From Bacteroidota bacterium (GTDB lineage: Bacteria; Bacteroidota; Bacteroidia; Flavobacteriales; Flavobacteriaceae), in NCBI GenBank assembly GCA_006227965.1, contig SBFL01000045.1, positions 1 through 7,228 of the forward strand: DNA of 7,228 nt. The letters run 5' to 3'. Positions 1 to 7,228 of this stretch are shown one piece after another (position 1 is the first letter of the stretch; each line of letters opens with the position of its first letter). Below the pieces are notes generated by a model that saw only the letters and a program-made list of their open reading frames with translations, was not told the origin of the DNA and made no database searches. The position numbers and the translations under genes are program-made.

Positions 1-2377
1 GGTCCACCCGGATCCGTCCCTTGAGGATCTGATGCCTGCCCCACCTTCCTTTTTCAATTCGGATCTTCTCCTCCGGCCATTCGCGTACGAGTTTTTCCGC
101 TTCCTTTTTCTTTTTGGCCTCTATGAGCTCGGCAATGTCCGCCTCGCTGAGATCCTCAAAATCGTATTTTTTGGCTACATTGATGAACACGCCGTCCCAC
201 TTTATGAAAGGCCCAAACCGTCCTTTGCCCTTGGTGACCTCTTTTCCTTCATAATGACCGATGGGCGCATCCGCCTTTTCCTTGGCCTGTATCAGTTCAG
301 CAGCCCGTTGGAGGTCAACTTCGAAGAGGCTCTCATCCGAGTCCAGGGAAACGAATTTCTTCCCGTAACGGATGTAGGGCCCGTAACGTCCGACATTTGC
401 CTCTACTTCCAGGCCTTTGTAGGTCCCTAACTTCCGCGGGAGCTTAAAAAGGTCCATGGCTTCCTCAAAGGTGATTGTGCTGATGGATTGGTGCGGCAAT
501 AAACTTGCGAACATGGGTTTTTCCTCCTCCTCCACCGTCCCGATCTGAATCATGGGTCCAAACCTTCCCAGCCGTGCGGCAACCTGCCTCCCGGAATCGG
601 GATCCTTGCCAAGGATACGCTCCCCGCTCGCTCTTTCCGCATGTTCCTCTACATCGGCCACATTCGGGTGGAAATCCCTGTAAAACTGGGAAAGCACATC
701 CTGCCAGTCCTCGTCCCCCGCTGCAATATTGTCAAAATCTTTCTCAACTTTGGCGGTGAAGTTATAATCCAGGATGTTTGCAAAGTTGCTCACCAGGAAA
801 TCGTTTACGATCATCCCGATGTCGGTGGGAACCAGTTTTCCCTTGTCCGACCCTACCGTCTCACTCAGGGTTTTTTCAGCAATTTTGCCCCCCTCGAGTA
901 CCATCTGGGTATATTCCCTTGGGGATCCATCAATACTGCCTTTTTCAACATAGCCGCGGTTCTGTATGGTTGAAATGGTGGGCGCATAGGTCGAGGGTCT
1001 TCCAATTCCCAGCTCTTCCAGTTTTTTTACCAGGGAAGCTTCCGTATAGCGGTATGGGGGTCGGGTAAACCGCTGGGTGGCGGTTATATGATTTACTTCC
1101 AGTTTTTCTCCCGTGCTCAGTGCCGGCAGCATGCCATCCTGTTCTTCCAGGTCCTCCTCGTCCTTACCTTCCATGTAGACCTTCAGGAAACCGTCAAATT
1201 TAATGACCTCCCCTTTGGCGATAAACTGTTCCCCGTTCCTGCTGTTGCTTATGGTCACCTCAGTCCGCTCTAATTGGGCATCGCTCATCTGGGATGCCAG
1301 GGTGCGCTTCCAGATAAGTTCATAGAGGCGTGCCTGGTCCCGTTCCAGATTTGGACGCTGCAGGTTCATGTCTGTGGGGCGAATGGCCTCGTGGGCTTCC
1401 TGGGCTCCCTTGGATTTGGAACTGTATTGCCTGACCTTGCTGTAGGAATCCCCATAGTTCTCGAGTATGGCTGCTTTGGCCGCCTGAATGGCTTCCCCTG
1501 ACAGATTCACACTATCGGTACGCATATACGTAATAAGCCCGGCCTCATAAAGGCGCTGGGCCACCTGCATGGTCCGCGACACGTTGAAAAACAATTTACG
1601 GGATGCCTCCTGTTGGAGGGTGGATGTCGTAAAGGGGGCTGCCGGGGATTTTTTGGCGGGTTTGCGATCCAGGTGGGTCACCTGGAATTCAGCAGTTTTA
1701 AGCTCCTCCAGGAACTCCCTGGCCTCCGCCTGGGTTTTAAAGTTTTGCGAAAGTCTGGCGGTGAAGACATTCCCGTCTGAAGTCAGGAATTCTGCCGCGA
1801 TCCGAAAGCTACCCTCCGGATCAAAGGCCTCAATTTCCCGTTCACGTTCCACGATCAGCCGCACGGCTACCGACTGCACCCTGCCTGCTGAAAGTCCCGG
1901 TTTGATCTTTTTCCAAAGTACCGGAGAGAGCTCATAGCCCACCAACCTGTCCAGGATTCTCCTGGCCTGTTGGGCATTTACCAGATTGTAATCAATGCTC
2001 CGGGGATTTTCGATCGCCTTTTGAATGGCGGATTTAGTGATGGAATTAAAAACGATCCGACGGGTTTTGCCGCGATCCAGTTTAAGGGTTTCGGCAAGGT
2101 GCCAGGAAATCGCTTCCCCCTCCCGGTCTTCATCGCTGGCCAACCAGATGGTTTCTGCTTTCGAAGCAAGATCCCTCAATTTTTTGACCAGGGACTTCTT
2201 TTCCGTGTCCACCACGTACTTCGGGGTGAAATCATTGTCTACATCCACCCCCAGCTCCCGGGAAGGCAGATCGGCGATATGGCCAAAACTGGAGGTGACC
2301 TTAAAGTCCTTCCCCAGGAATTTTTCAATGGTTTTCGCCTTTGCAGGCGACTCTACGATAACCAGGTTTTTGGCCAT
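1..2377 (-). CDS. topA: DNA topoisomerase I (type IA), 3' end cut by window edge
   Basis: Type IA topoisomerase that relaxes negatively supercoiled DNA by nicking one strand through a 5'-phosphotyrosine link. The frame is open from ATG at 2377 to position 1 (792 codons). The TOPRIM domain starts with VIVESPAKAKT (Glu9) and has the metal-binding acids of SDEDREGEA (Asp82, Asp84, Glu86). NAQQARRILDRLVGYE (about residues 132-147) and SAGRVQSVAV follow. The catalytic tyrosine is Tyr284 in GLITYMRTDS, with Arg286 beside it. GIGRPSTYAPTIST lies near residue 465. The C-terminal part has three repeats with RFGP/RYGP cores at residues 605, 664 and 720, instead of four-cysteine zinc ribbons, and then a Lys/Glu-rich stretch. 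I infer that a few tens of residues are missing. The start is supported by the conserved N terminus directly after MAKN and by a promoter just upstream. It is divergent from the Asp-box gene. Identification is very secure. Confidence 0.97.
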   Translation of the reverse strand, partial: MAKNLVIVESPAKAKTIEKFLGKDFKVTSSFGHIADLPSRELGVDVDNDFTPKYVVDTEKKSLVKKLRDLASKAETIWLASDEDREGEAISWHLAETLKLDRGKTRRIVFNSITKSAIQKAIENPRSIDYNLVNAQQARRILDRLVGYELSPVLWKKIKPGLSAGRVQSVAVRLIVEREREIEAFDPEGSFRIAAEFLTSDGNVFTARLSQNFKTQAEAREFLEELKTAEFQVTHLDRKPAKKSPAAPFTTSTLQQEASRKLFFNVSRTMQVAQRLYEAGLITYMRTDSVNLSGEAIQAAKAAILENYGDSYSKVRQYSSKSKGAQEAHEAIRPTDMNLQRPNLERDQARLYELIWKRTLASQMSDAQLERTEVTISNSRNGEQFIAKGEVIKFDGFLKVYMEGKDEEDLEEQDGMLPALSTGEKLEVNHITATQRFTRPPYRYTEASLVKKLEELGIGRPSTYAPTISTIQNRGYVEKGSIDGSPREYTQMVLEGGKIAEKTLSETVGSDKGKLVPTDIGMIVNDFLVSNFANILDYNFTAKVEKDFDNIAAGDEDWQDVLSQFYRDFHPNVADVEEHAERASGERILGKDPDSGRQVAARLGRFGPMIQIGTVEEEEKPMFASLLPHQSISTITFEEAMDLFKLPRKLGTYKGLEVEANVGRYGPYIRYGKKFVSLDSDESLFEVDLQRAAELIQAKEKADAPIGHYEGKEVTKGKGRFGPFIKWDGVFINVAKKYDFEDLSEADIAELIEAKKKKEAEKLVREWPEEKIRIEKGRWGRHQILKGRIRVD

Positions 2378-2396
2378 GAAACAGAATTTTGGTTAA

Positions 2397-2426
2397 CAAA
2401 AGTAGAGCAATTTTCTGATTTGCCAA
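2397..2426 (-). promoter_or_regulatory. Bacteroidota-type promoter of topA
   Basis: On the minus strand TTG (2426-2424) is followed after 19 bases by TACTTTTG (2404-2397), an exact match to the Bacteroidota -7 consensus TANNTTTG with the expected -33 spacing. Transcription would begin around 2391, giving a leader of roughly 15 bases before the topA ATG at 2377. That leader has no Shine-Dalgarno sequence, as is usual in this phylum. An imperfect palindrome, TTTTG-GTTAA-CAAAA (2387-2401), overlaps the -7 element and the predicted start point. This is a consensus match only, with no experimental support. Confidence 0.6.
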
Positions 2427-2556
2427 CTTAAAGGTTTTTCTTCCCAGGCCCTGTAAACGAAGAATCCACTGGTCGCTGGCACAATATCCATTCCTTTACG
2501 AAGCGGGAAGAAAAAGCCAAAATTATGCGTAAATTAATCCCTTAAAAAGCCAACCG

Positions 2557-5500
2557 ATGAAACACTCTTATTTCCTTTTTCCCCTGTTCCTCTTATTGTT
2601 CTTGGTCGAAACAGGGCAGGCCCAGCGAAAGAAGGCAGTGCAGACGCCGCAATTTGAGGAATCCCATTACAACTCCATTCAATGGCGCCTCGTGGGGCCT
2701 TTCCGTGGCGGACGTTCCGGCACGGTGACCGGGGTGGTGGGGAACCCCAACCTCTACTATATGGGGACTGCAGGTGGCGGCGTATGGAAATCGGAGGATT
2801 CAGGCAACACATGGGAATGTATCTCCGACGGATATTACGGCGGTTCCATAGGAGCTGTTGCCGTTTCTGAATCCGACCCAAATGTCATCTATGTGGGAGA
2901 AGGGGAACAAACCCTGAGGGGTAATGTCTCTTCGGGAAACGGTTTATGGAAAAGTACGGATGCGGGTAAATCCTGGGAATTCATCGGACTGGAGGGGTCC
3001 GAACACATCGCCCGGATAAGGATCCATCCCCAAAACCCGGACATCGTTTACGTGGCTGCTATTGGCAACCTCTGGATTCCCAATCAGACCCGGGGGGTCT
3101 ACCGCTCAACCGATGGCGGCAAAACCTGGGAACGGGTCCTGTATGTCAGTGACAAAGCCGGGGCCGGGGATCTGATCATGGACCCCAACAATCCCCGTAT
3201 CCTTTATGCCTCCACCTGGGAGATGAAACGAAACGGATACCGGATGGACAGCGGCGGACCGGACAGCAGGATGTTCAAAAGCACAGACGGGGGAGACCAC
3301 TGGACGGACATATCTGATGCCCCGGGCCTGCCTGGTTTTCCATGGGGTATTGTGGGGATTGCTGTTTCCCCTTTGAATTCCAACAGAATATGGGCCATCA
3401 TTGAAGCCTCGGAAGGGGGCGTCTACCGGTCCGAGGATGGGGGCGGAACCTGGAAACGCATCAACCAGAACCGAGCCCTGAGGCAGCGGGCCTGGTACTA
3501 CAGCCGCATATACGCAGACCCTCAGAATGCAGATAAGGTATATGTTATGAATGTCAGCTATGGGGTTTCCACGGATGGGGGCAAAACCTTTGAGCTGAAA
3601 AACGCCCCTCACGGAGACCACCACGACCTGTGGATAGACCCGGAAAACAATCAGCGGATGATCATTGCAGACGATGGAGGGGCCCAGGTATCCAATGACG
3701 GGGGCGAGAATTGGACAACCTACCACAACCAGCCCACCGCCCAGTTCTACCGGGTCACAACGGACAACCATTTTCCCTACAGGATCTACGGGGCCCAGCA
3801 GGATAATTCAACCGTTCGAATCCTCCATCGAACCAGTGGGAACTCCATCGGCGAAAGGGACTGGGAACCCACGGCGGGGGGGGAGAGTGCCCACCTGGCC
3901 CCGGATCCCAAAAACAGTGATGTCGTTTACGGGGGGACTTACAAAGGTTACATGATGCGGACCGACCATTCGGTAGACCAGACCCGTTCGGTCAATGTAT
4001 GGCCGGACAACCCGGCCGGTTCAGGAGCAGAGGTAATGAAATACCGGTTTAACTGGAATTTCCCAATCGGATTCAGCCTGCACGACCCCAACCGGTTATA
4101 TGCAGGGTCGAATTTCCTGCATGTGACTGAGAACGGCGGGCAGTCCTGGGAGGTGATCTCCCCGGACCTGACCCGGGGACTTCCGGAAACCATCAGGTCA
4201 TCCGGTGGCCCCATTACCCAGGACAACACGGGAGCTGAATTCTACTCTAACCTGTTCGCCATATCGGAATCTCCCCTTGAACAGGGGGTGATCTGGGTTG
4301 GGAGCGATGACGGGCTCATCCACCTCACCAGGGATAACGGCAGGACCTGGGAGAACGTAACCCCGAACGAAAATCTGTCCCCAAAGCTCAATATGATCAA
4401 CTGTATCGACCCGAGCCCATTCAGAGAGGGAACTGCCTATGTTGCTGCCACCTCATATAAATTCGGGGACTACACGCCGTACCTGTATAAAACGACGGAC
4501 TACGGAAAGTCATGGACCCTTATCACTCAGGGCATCAAGGCAAACCACTACACCAGGGCCATCCGGTCCGATAAGGTGCGTGAAGGGTTGTTATATGCCG
4601 GCACCGAATGGGGCATGTACCTCTCCTTCGACGATGGAAAAAACTGGCAGTCATTTCAGCTAAACCTCCCGGTTACCTCGATTCGCGACCTTCATGTCCG
4701 TGACAACGATTTAATCGCCGCCACCCATGGCAGGAGTTTCTGGATGATAGACGACCTGACCCCCCTGCACCAGCTCAGCGATGCAGTGTCCGGCAGCAGG
4801 TTCCATCTCTTTACACCCGATGACGCATACAGGCTGCAGCAATCCGGATGGGGGCGCCACAACATGAAGCTGGAGGGGGAAAACCATCCCAACGGCGCTA
4901 TTATCAATTATTATGTGGAAAAGCTCGAGGATACCGATACCGTACTTCTGGATATTCTGGATGCCAGCGGCAATCCGGTACAGCAATTTTCCAACAAGGC
5001 CGTGGAAGACAAACACGACCCTTCTGCCATCCGGCCCCTGAAGGTGCGCAGCGGAGGGAACCATTTTATCTGGGACCTGCGGTATCCCGGCTTTACATCC
5101 TTTGAAGGCATGGTCCTGTATTCCTCCCCGAACCTCGGGCCAAAAGCAGTTCCCGGGACTTACCAGGTGCGTTTGACCTTCAATGGGGAATCCAGGTCAG
5201 CGTCCTTCAGGGTAGTAAAAGATCCGCGACTGCCAAATACGGAGGAAGATTACAGGGAACAGTTTGATTTCCTGATGGCTGTGCGAAATGAAGTCAGTAA
5301 GGCCAACGAAGCTATTGTAAAAATCCGCAGGCTCAACAAAGACCTCGATTATATCAAAGGGAAATCGGAAAGCTATCCGGAACTGCTCGGCCGCATCGAA
5401 ACCCTTGAGTCCGGACTTTCGGAAATCGAAAACAATATTCACATGACCAAAAACCAAAGCCGTCAGGACCCGCTCAATTACGGGATCCGGATCAATAACC

Positions 5501-5697
5501 GCCTGGCTTTCCTTATGGCAGATTCCCAGAGAGGGGATTACCGGCCCACCGATCAGGCCAGGGAATTCTTCCGTGAAGTACGGGCAGAGCTGCAATCCGA
5601 GCTCCAGGCCCTGCAGGCAACAGTGCAAGGCGAACTGGGCGGAATAAACGAGATGGTCAAGGAGGCCGGGGTCCCCCTGCTCAGCTGGGAAGAGTAA
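2557..5697 (+). CDS. Exported Asp-box (BNR/VPS10-sortilin-like) beta-propeller protein, function unknown
   Basis: A 1046-residue protein. The N terminus is a Sec signal peptide: Lys2-His3, a Phe/Leu-rich core at residues 5-16, and likely cleavage after GQA near residue 22. No cysteine is placed for a lipobox. Eleven Asp boxes (S/T-x-D/N-x-G-x-x-W/F) start at residues 79, 133, 184, 242, 292, 338, 379, 524, 591, 646 and 690, which indicates one or two beta-propellers of the sortilin/VPS10 or BNR type. Other marked motifs are HGDHHDLWIDP (352-362) and YGAQQDNST (411-419). Residues about 775-888 look like an Ig/FlgD-like beta domain (HFIWDLRYPG, PGTYQVRLTFNG). Residues about 896-1035 are charged and probably helical. 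The protein ends in SWEE with no visible type IX secretion signal, so a periplasmic location is likely. Relatives are often annotated as glycosyl hydrolases; I see no catalytic site that proves this. The A-rich upstream region lacks a Shine-Dalgarno sequence, and the start is fixed by the signal peptide. It is an independent unit between topA and miaB. Confidence 0.9.
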   Translation: MKHSYFLFPLFLLLFLVETGQAQRKKAVQTPQFEESHYNSIQWRLVGPFRGGRSGTVTGVVGNPNLYYMGTAGGGVWKSEDSGNTWECISDGYYGGSIGAVAVSESDPNVIYVGEGEQTLRGNVSSGNGLWKSTDAGKSWEFIGLEGSEHIARIRIHPQNPDIVYVAAIGNLWIPNQTRGVYRSTDGGKTWERVLYVSDKAGAGDLIMDPNNPRILYASTWEMKRNGYRMDSGGPDSRMFKSTDGGDHWTDISDAPGLPGFPWGIVGIAVSPLNSNRIWAIIEASEGGVYRSEDGGGTWKRINQNRALRQRAWYYSRIYADPQNADKVYVMNVSYGVSTDGGKTFELKNAPHGDHHDLWIDPENNQRMIIADDGGAQVSNDGGENWTTYHNQPTAQFYRVTTDNHFPYRIYGAQQDNSTVRILHRTSGNSIGERDWEPTAGGESAHLAPDPKNSDVVYGGTYKGYMMRTDHSVDQTRSVNVWPDNPAGSGAEVMKYRFNWNFPIGFSLHDPNRLYAGSNFLHVTENGGQSWEVISPDLTRGLPETIRSSGGPITQDNTGAEFYSNLFAISESPLEQGVIWVGSDDGLIHLTRDNGRTWENVTPNENLSPKLNMINCIDPSPFREGTAYVAATSYKFGDYTPYLYKTTDYGKSWTLITQGIKANHYTRAIRSDKVREGLLYAGTEWGMYLSFDDGKNWQSFQLNLPVTSIRDLHVRDNDLIAATHGRSFWMIDDLTPLHQLSDAVSGSRFHLFTPDDAYRLQQSGWGRHNMKLEGENHPNGAIINYYVEKLEDTDTVLLDILDASGNPVQQFSNKAVEDKHDPSAIRPLKVRSGGNHFIWDLRYPGFTSFEGMVLYSSPNLGPKAVPGTYQVRLTFNGESRSASFRVVKDPRLPNTEEDYREQFDFLMAVRNEVSKANEAIVKIRRLNKDLDYIKGKSESYPELLGRIETLESGLSEIENNIHMTKNQSRQDPLNYGIRINNRLAFLMADSQRGDYRPTDQAREFFREVRAELQSELQALQATVQGELGGINEMVKEAGVPLLSWEE

Positions 5698-5719
5698 ACC
5701 CGGCTCCGGCGGCGGACCA

Positions 5720-5741
5720 AAAGGGCCCGGGATGCCCCTTT
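5720..5741 (+). terminator. Weak hairpin after the Asp-box gene, possible terminator
   Basis: AAAGGG (5720-5725) can pair with CCCTTT (5736-5741) around a 10-base loop, 22 bases after the stop codon of the Asp-box gene. The hairpin lies where a terminator is expected, between that gene and the miaB promoter. It is not followed by a T run (the next bases are GAAAATT), so it does not meet the usual rule for an intrinsic terminator. Confidence 0.25.
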
Positions 5742-5762
5742 GAAAATTCCCGGTCTGTCAAA

Positions 5763-5792
5763 TTGTCATAATGACATAAAGCCTTATCTTTG
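5763..5792 (+). promoter_or_regulatory. Bacteroidota-type promoter of miaB
   Basis: TTG (5763-5765), a 19-base spacer and TATCTTTG (5785-5792) match the Bacteroidota promoter (TTG, about 19-20 bases, TANNTTTG) exactly. Transcription would begin near 5797-5799, leaving a leader of about 25 bases before the miaB ATG at 5824. The architecture and spacer length are the same as in the topA promoter of this window. A palindrome lies inside the spacer. Confidence 0.65.
5764..5776. promoter_or_regulatory. 13-bp palindrome in the miaB promoter, candidate operator
   Basis: TGTCAT-A-ATGACA is a perfect inverted repeat with 6-base arms around a single central base. It overlaps the -33 TTG and fills the upstream half of the spacer before the -7 element. 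A dimeric regulator bound here would block RNA polymerase. The palindrome is directly visible. Its role as an operator is inference, and no regulator gene lies in the window. Confidence 0.4.
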
Positions 5793-5795
5793 CAG

Positions 5796-5809
5796 CCCTT
5801 CCCGAAGGG
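5796..5809 (+). other. Small hairpin in the miaB leader
   Basis: CCCTT (5796-5800) and AAGGG (5805-5809) form a 5-bp stem with a CCCG loop, starting almost exactly at the predicted transcription start. It could stabilise the 5' end of the mRNA. It may also be chance, as the stem is short. Confidence 0.3.
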
Positions 5810-5823
5810 AACGGAAGCAAACT

Positions 5824-7228
5824 ATGGAGAAGATCATCAATGAAGAAATACAGGGAAGTACCCTGGAGCTTAAAGGCAGGATTAGCAATACCCGGAAGTT
5901 ATATATAGAGAGCTACGGCTGTCAAATGAATTTTTCGGACAGTGAGATCGTGGCTTCCATCCTGACCGGGGCAGGCTACAACACTACCCAGCAGCTCGAT
6001 GAGGCAGACCTCATCCTTGTCAACACCTGCTCCATCCGTGAAAAGGCGGAACTAACCGTGCGCAAAAGGCTCGAGAAGTTCAATGCCGTCAAAAAAACCA
6101 ACCCGAACGTCAAGGTTGGGGTGCTCGGATGCATGGCGGAACGCCTCAAGTCCAAATTGCTCGAGGAAGAGCGCATTGTGGATATGGTTGTGGGGCCCGA
6201 TGCCTACAAGGACCTGCCAAACCTGGTAAGGGACGTGGAAGATGGGCAACAGGCCGTAAATGTAATCCTCTCCCGGGAAGAAACTTACGGGGATGTCTCC
6301 CCTGTCCGTCTGGGCAGCAACGGAGTCACTGCCTTTGTATCCATCACCCGGGGATGTGACAACATGTGCACTTTCTGTGTGGTTCCATTCACCCGCGGGC
6401 GGGAGCGCAGCCGGGACCCCCAGTCCATTCTGAAGGAGGTAGACGAATTGTGGGATCAGGGATACCGCGAGGTAACCCTCCTCGGGCAGAATGTGGACAG
6501 CTATCTGTGGTACGGGGGCGGCCTGAAAAAGGATTTTGAAAAAGCGAGCCCCATGCAAAAGGCCACATCTGTCAGCTTCTCAGGGCTTCTGGATAAGGTG
6601 GCCCGGGCACAACCAGGGATGCGGATTCGTTTTTCCACCTCCAATCCGCAGGACATGTCTGAGGAAGTCATCCAGACCATGGCGCGGCATCCCAATATTT
6701 GCAATTACATCCACCTCCCGGTACAAAGCGGGAGCGACCGGATGCTCAAAGCGATGAACCGCCTGCATTCGCGGGAGGAGTATTTCAGGCTCATCGACAC
6801 GATACGGGAGCATATACCTGAATGTGGGATCAGCCACGATATGATCACCGGCTTTCCCGGAGAAACCGAAGAAGACCATCAGCAGACCCTCTCCCTTATG
6901 GATTATGTGCAATATGACTTCGGTTTCATGTTTGCCTATTCGGAACGGCCCGGGACCCTGGCCGCCCGCAAACTGAAGGATAACGTCCCCGATAGCGTGA
7001 AGAAAAGGCGACTCAGGGAGGTCATCGAATTGCAGCAAAAGCACAGCCTGTACCGCAACCAGCAGCATATTGGAAAGGTGGAGGAAGTCCTGATTGAGGG
7101 CGACTCCAAAAAATCGGAAGCGCACTGGATGGGCAGGAATTCACAGAACACGGTGGTGGTCTTCCCCAAAGAGCATTACAAAAAAGGTGAGTTCGTGATG
7201 GTTAGGATCGAAAAGTGTACTTCCGCAA
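5824..7228 (+). CDS. miaB: tRNA-2-methylthio-N6-dimethylallyladenosine synthase, 3' end cut by window edge
   Basis: Radical-SAM methylthiotransferase that converts i6A to ms2i6A at position 37 of tRNAs reading UNN codons, using two [4Fe-4S] clusters in the cytoplasm. The frame is open from ATG at 5824 to the edge (468 codons); comparison with the family suggests only a short C-terminal piece is missing. The N-terminal methylthiotransferase domain has the three cluster cysteines Cys33 (ESYGCQMN), Cys69 ([10 protein letters not shown]) and Cys103 (LGCMAER). The radical-SAM motif CxxxCxxC is Cys178, Cys182 and Cys185 ([22 protein letters not shown]). [18 protein letters not shown] and [13 protein letters not shown] follow in the usual order, then a partial TRAM domain from about residue 405. 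The YGCQMN and TRGRERSR signatures favour MiaB over RimO or MtaB. A segment around residues 229-250 is longer than in E. coli MiaB. There is no clear Shine-Dalgarno sequence. The gene has its own promoter, so it is probably not dependent on the upstream gene. Confidence 0.96.
   Translation, partial: MEKIINEEIQGSTLELKGRISNTRKLYIESYGCQMNFSDSEIVASILTGAGYNTTQQLDEADLILVNTCSIREKAELTVRKRLEKFNAVKKTNPNVKVGVLGCMAERLKSKLLEEERIVDMVVGPDAYKDLPNLVRDVEDGQQAVNVILSREETYGDVSPVRLGSNGVTAFVSITRGCDNMCTFCVVPFTRGRERSRDPQSILKEVDELWDQGYREVTLLGQNVDSYLWYGGGLKKDFEKASPMQKATSVSFSGLLDKVARAQPGMRIRFSTSNPQDMSEEVIQTMARHPNICNYIHLPVQSGSDRMLKAMNRLHSREEYFRLIDTIREHIPECGISHDMITGFPGETEEDHQQTLSLMDYVQYDFGFMFAYSERPGTLAARKLKDNVPDSVKKRRLREVIELQQKHSLYRNQQHIGKVEEVLIEGDSKKSEAHWMGRNSQNTVVVFPKEHYKKGEFVMVRIEKCTSA

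Noticed and set aside
32..430. 132-codon plus-strand open frame near the left edge
   Set aside because: It is antisense to the repeat-containing C-terminal part of topA, whose minus-strand frame is continuous and family-like.
1970..2431. 153-codon plus-strand open frame crossing the topA start
   Set aside because: Most of it is antisense to the highly conserved TOPRIM region of topA, and the translation has no family features.
2378..2556. Possible small gene, riboswitch or second promoter in the topA/Asp-box intergenic region
   Set aside because: Apart from the topA promoter I found no start-stop pair with coding character, no strong stem structure and no rightward match to TTG-N19-TANNTTTG.
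3106..3771. 221-codon open frame on the minus strand inside the Asp-box gene
   Set aside because: It lies wholly antisense to a clear coding sequence, and its translation is rich in Val, Pro and Gly with no recognisable domain. It is a by-product of the codon use of the real gene.
2557..5697. Reading the Asp-box protein as a proven glycosyl hydrolase or sialidase
   Set aside because: Asp boxes alone are structural, and no catalytic residues of a known glycosidase family can be identified by eye.
6580..7125. 181-codon minus-strand open frame inside miaB
   Set aside because: It is antisense to the conserved radical-SAM and TRAM regions of MiaB and shows no domain of its own.
1..7228. A new multi-gene defence, mobile or secretion system
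   Set aside because: Only three genes fill the window, two of them ordinary housekeeping genes. There are no direct-repeat arrays, terminal inverted repeats, integrase or transposase genes, or signs of foreign base composition.

Overview
The window reads as chromosomal DNA from a member of the Bacteroidota, most likely a flavobacterium with G+C around or a little above one half. Three things point there: two promoters of the Bacteroidota form (TTG, 19 bases, TANNTTTG), no clear Shine-Dalgarno sequence before any of the three genes, and protein details such as the TopA C-terminal repeats and the long secreted Asp-box (BNR/VPS10-like) protein. The genus cannot be fixed from this sequence alone.

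Layout: (1) positions 1-2377, minus strand, the topA gene for DNA topoisomerase I. It is open from its start codon to the window edge, so the 3' end is missing. (2) A 179-base divergent intergenic region (2378-2556) carrying a good topA promoter; no convincing promoter was found for the rightward gene. (3) Positions 2557-5697, plus strand, a 1046-residue exported protein with 11 Asp boxes in a beta-propeller region, followed by a probable Ig-like segment and a charged helical tail. (4) A 126-base intergenic region (5698-5823) with a weak hairpin, a strong promoter match and a 13-bp palindrome between the two promoter elements. (5) Positions 5824-7228, plus strand, the miaB gene for the tRNA methylthiotransferase, cut off by the window edge near its C terminus.

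The genes do not form an obvious pathway: topA controls DNA supercoiling, miaB modifies tRNA, and the middle gene is an envelope protein of unknown role. topA and miaB each have their own promoter, so this looks like three separate transcription units. I see no mobile element, CRISPR array, rRNA or tRNA gene, defence island or toxin-antitoxin pair, and nothing that amounts to a new multi-gene system. The points most worth following up are the uncharacterised Asp-box protein and the palindrome inside the miaB promoter.
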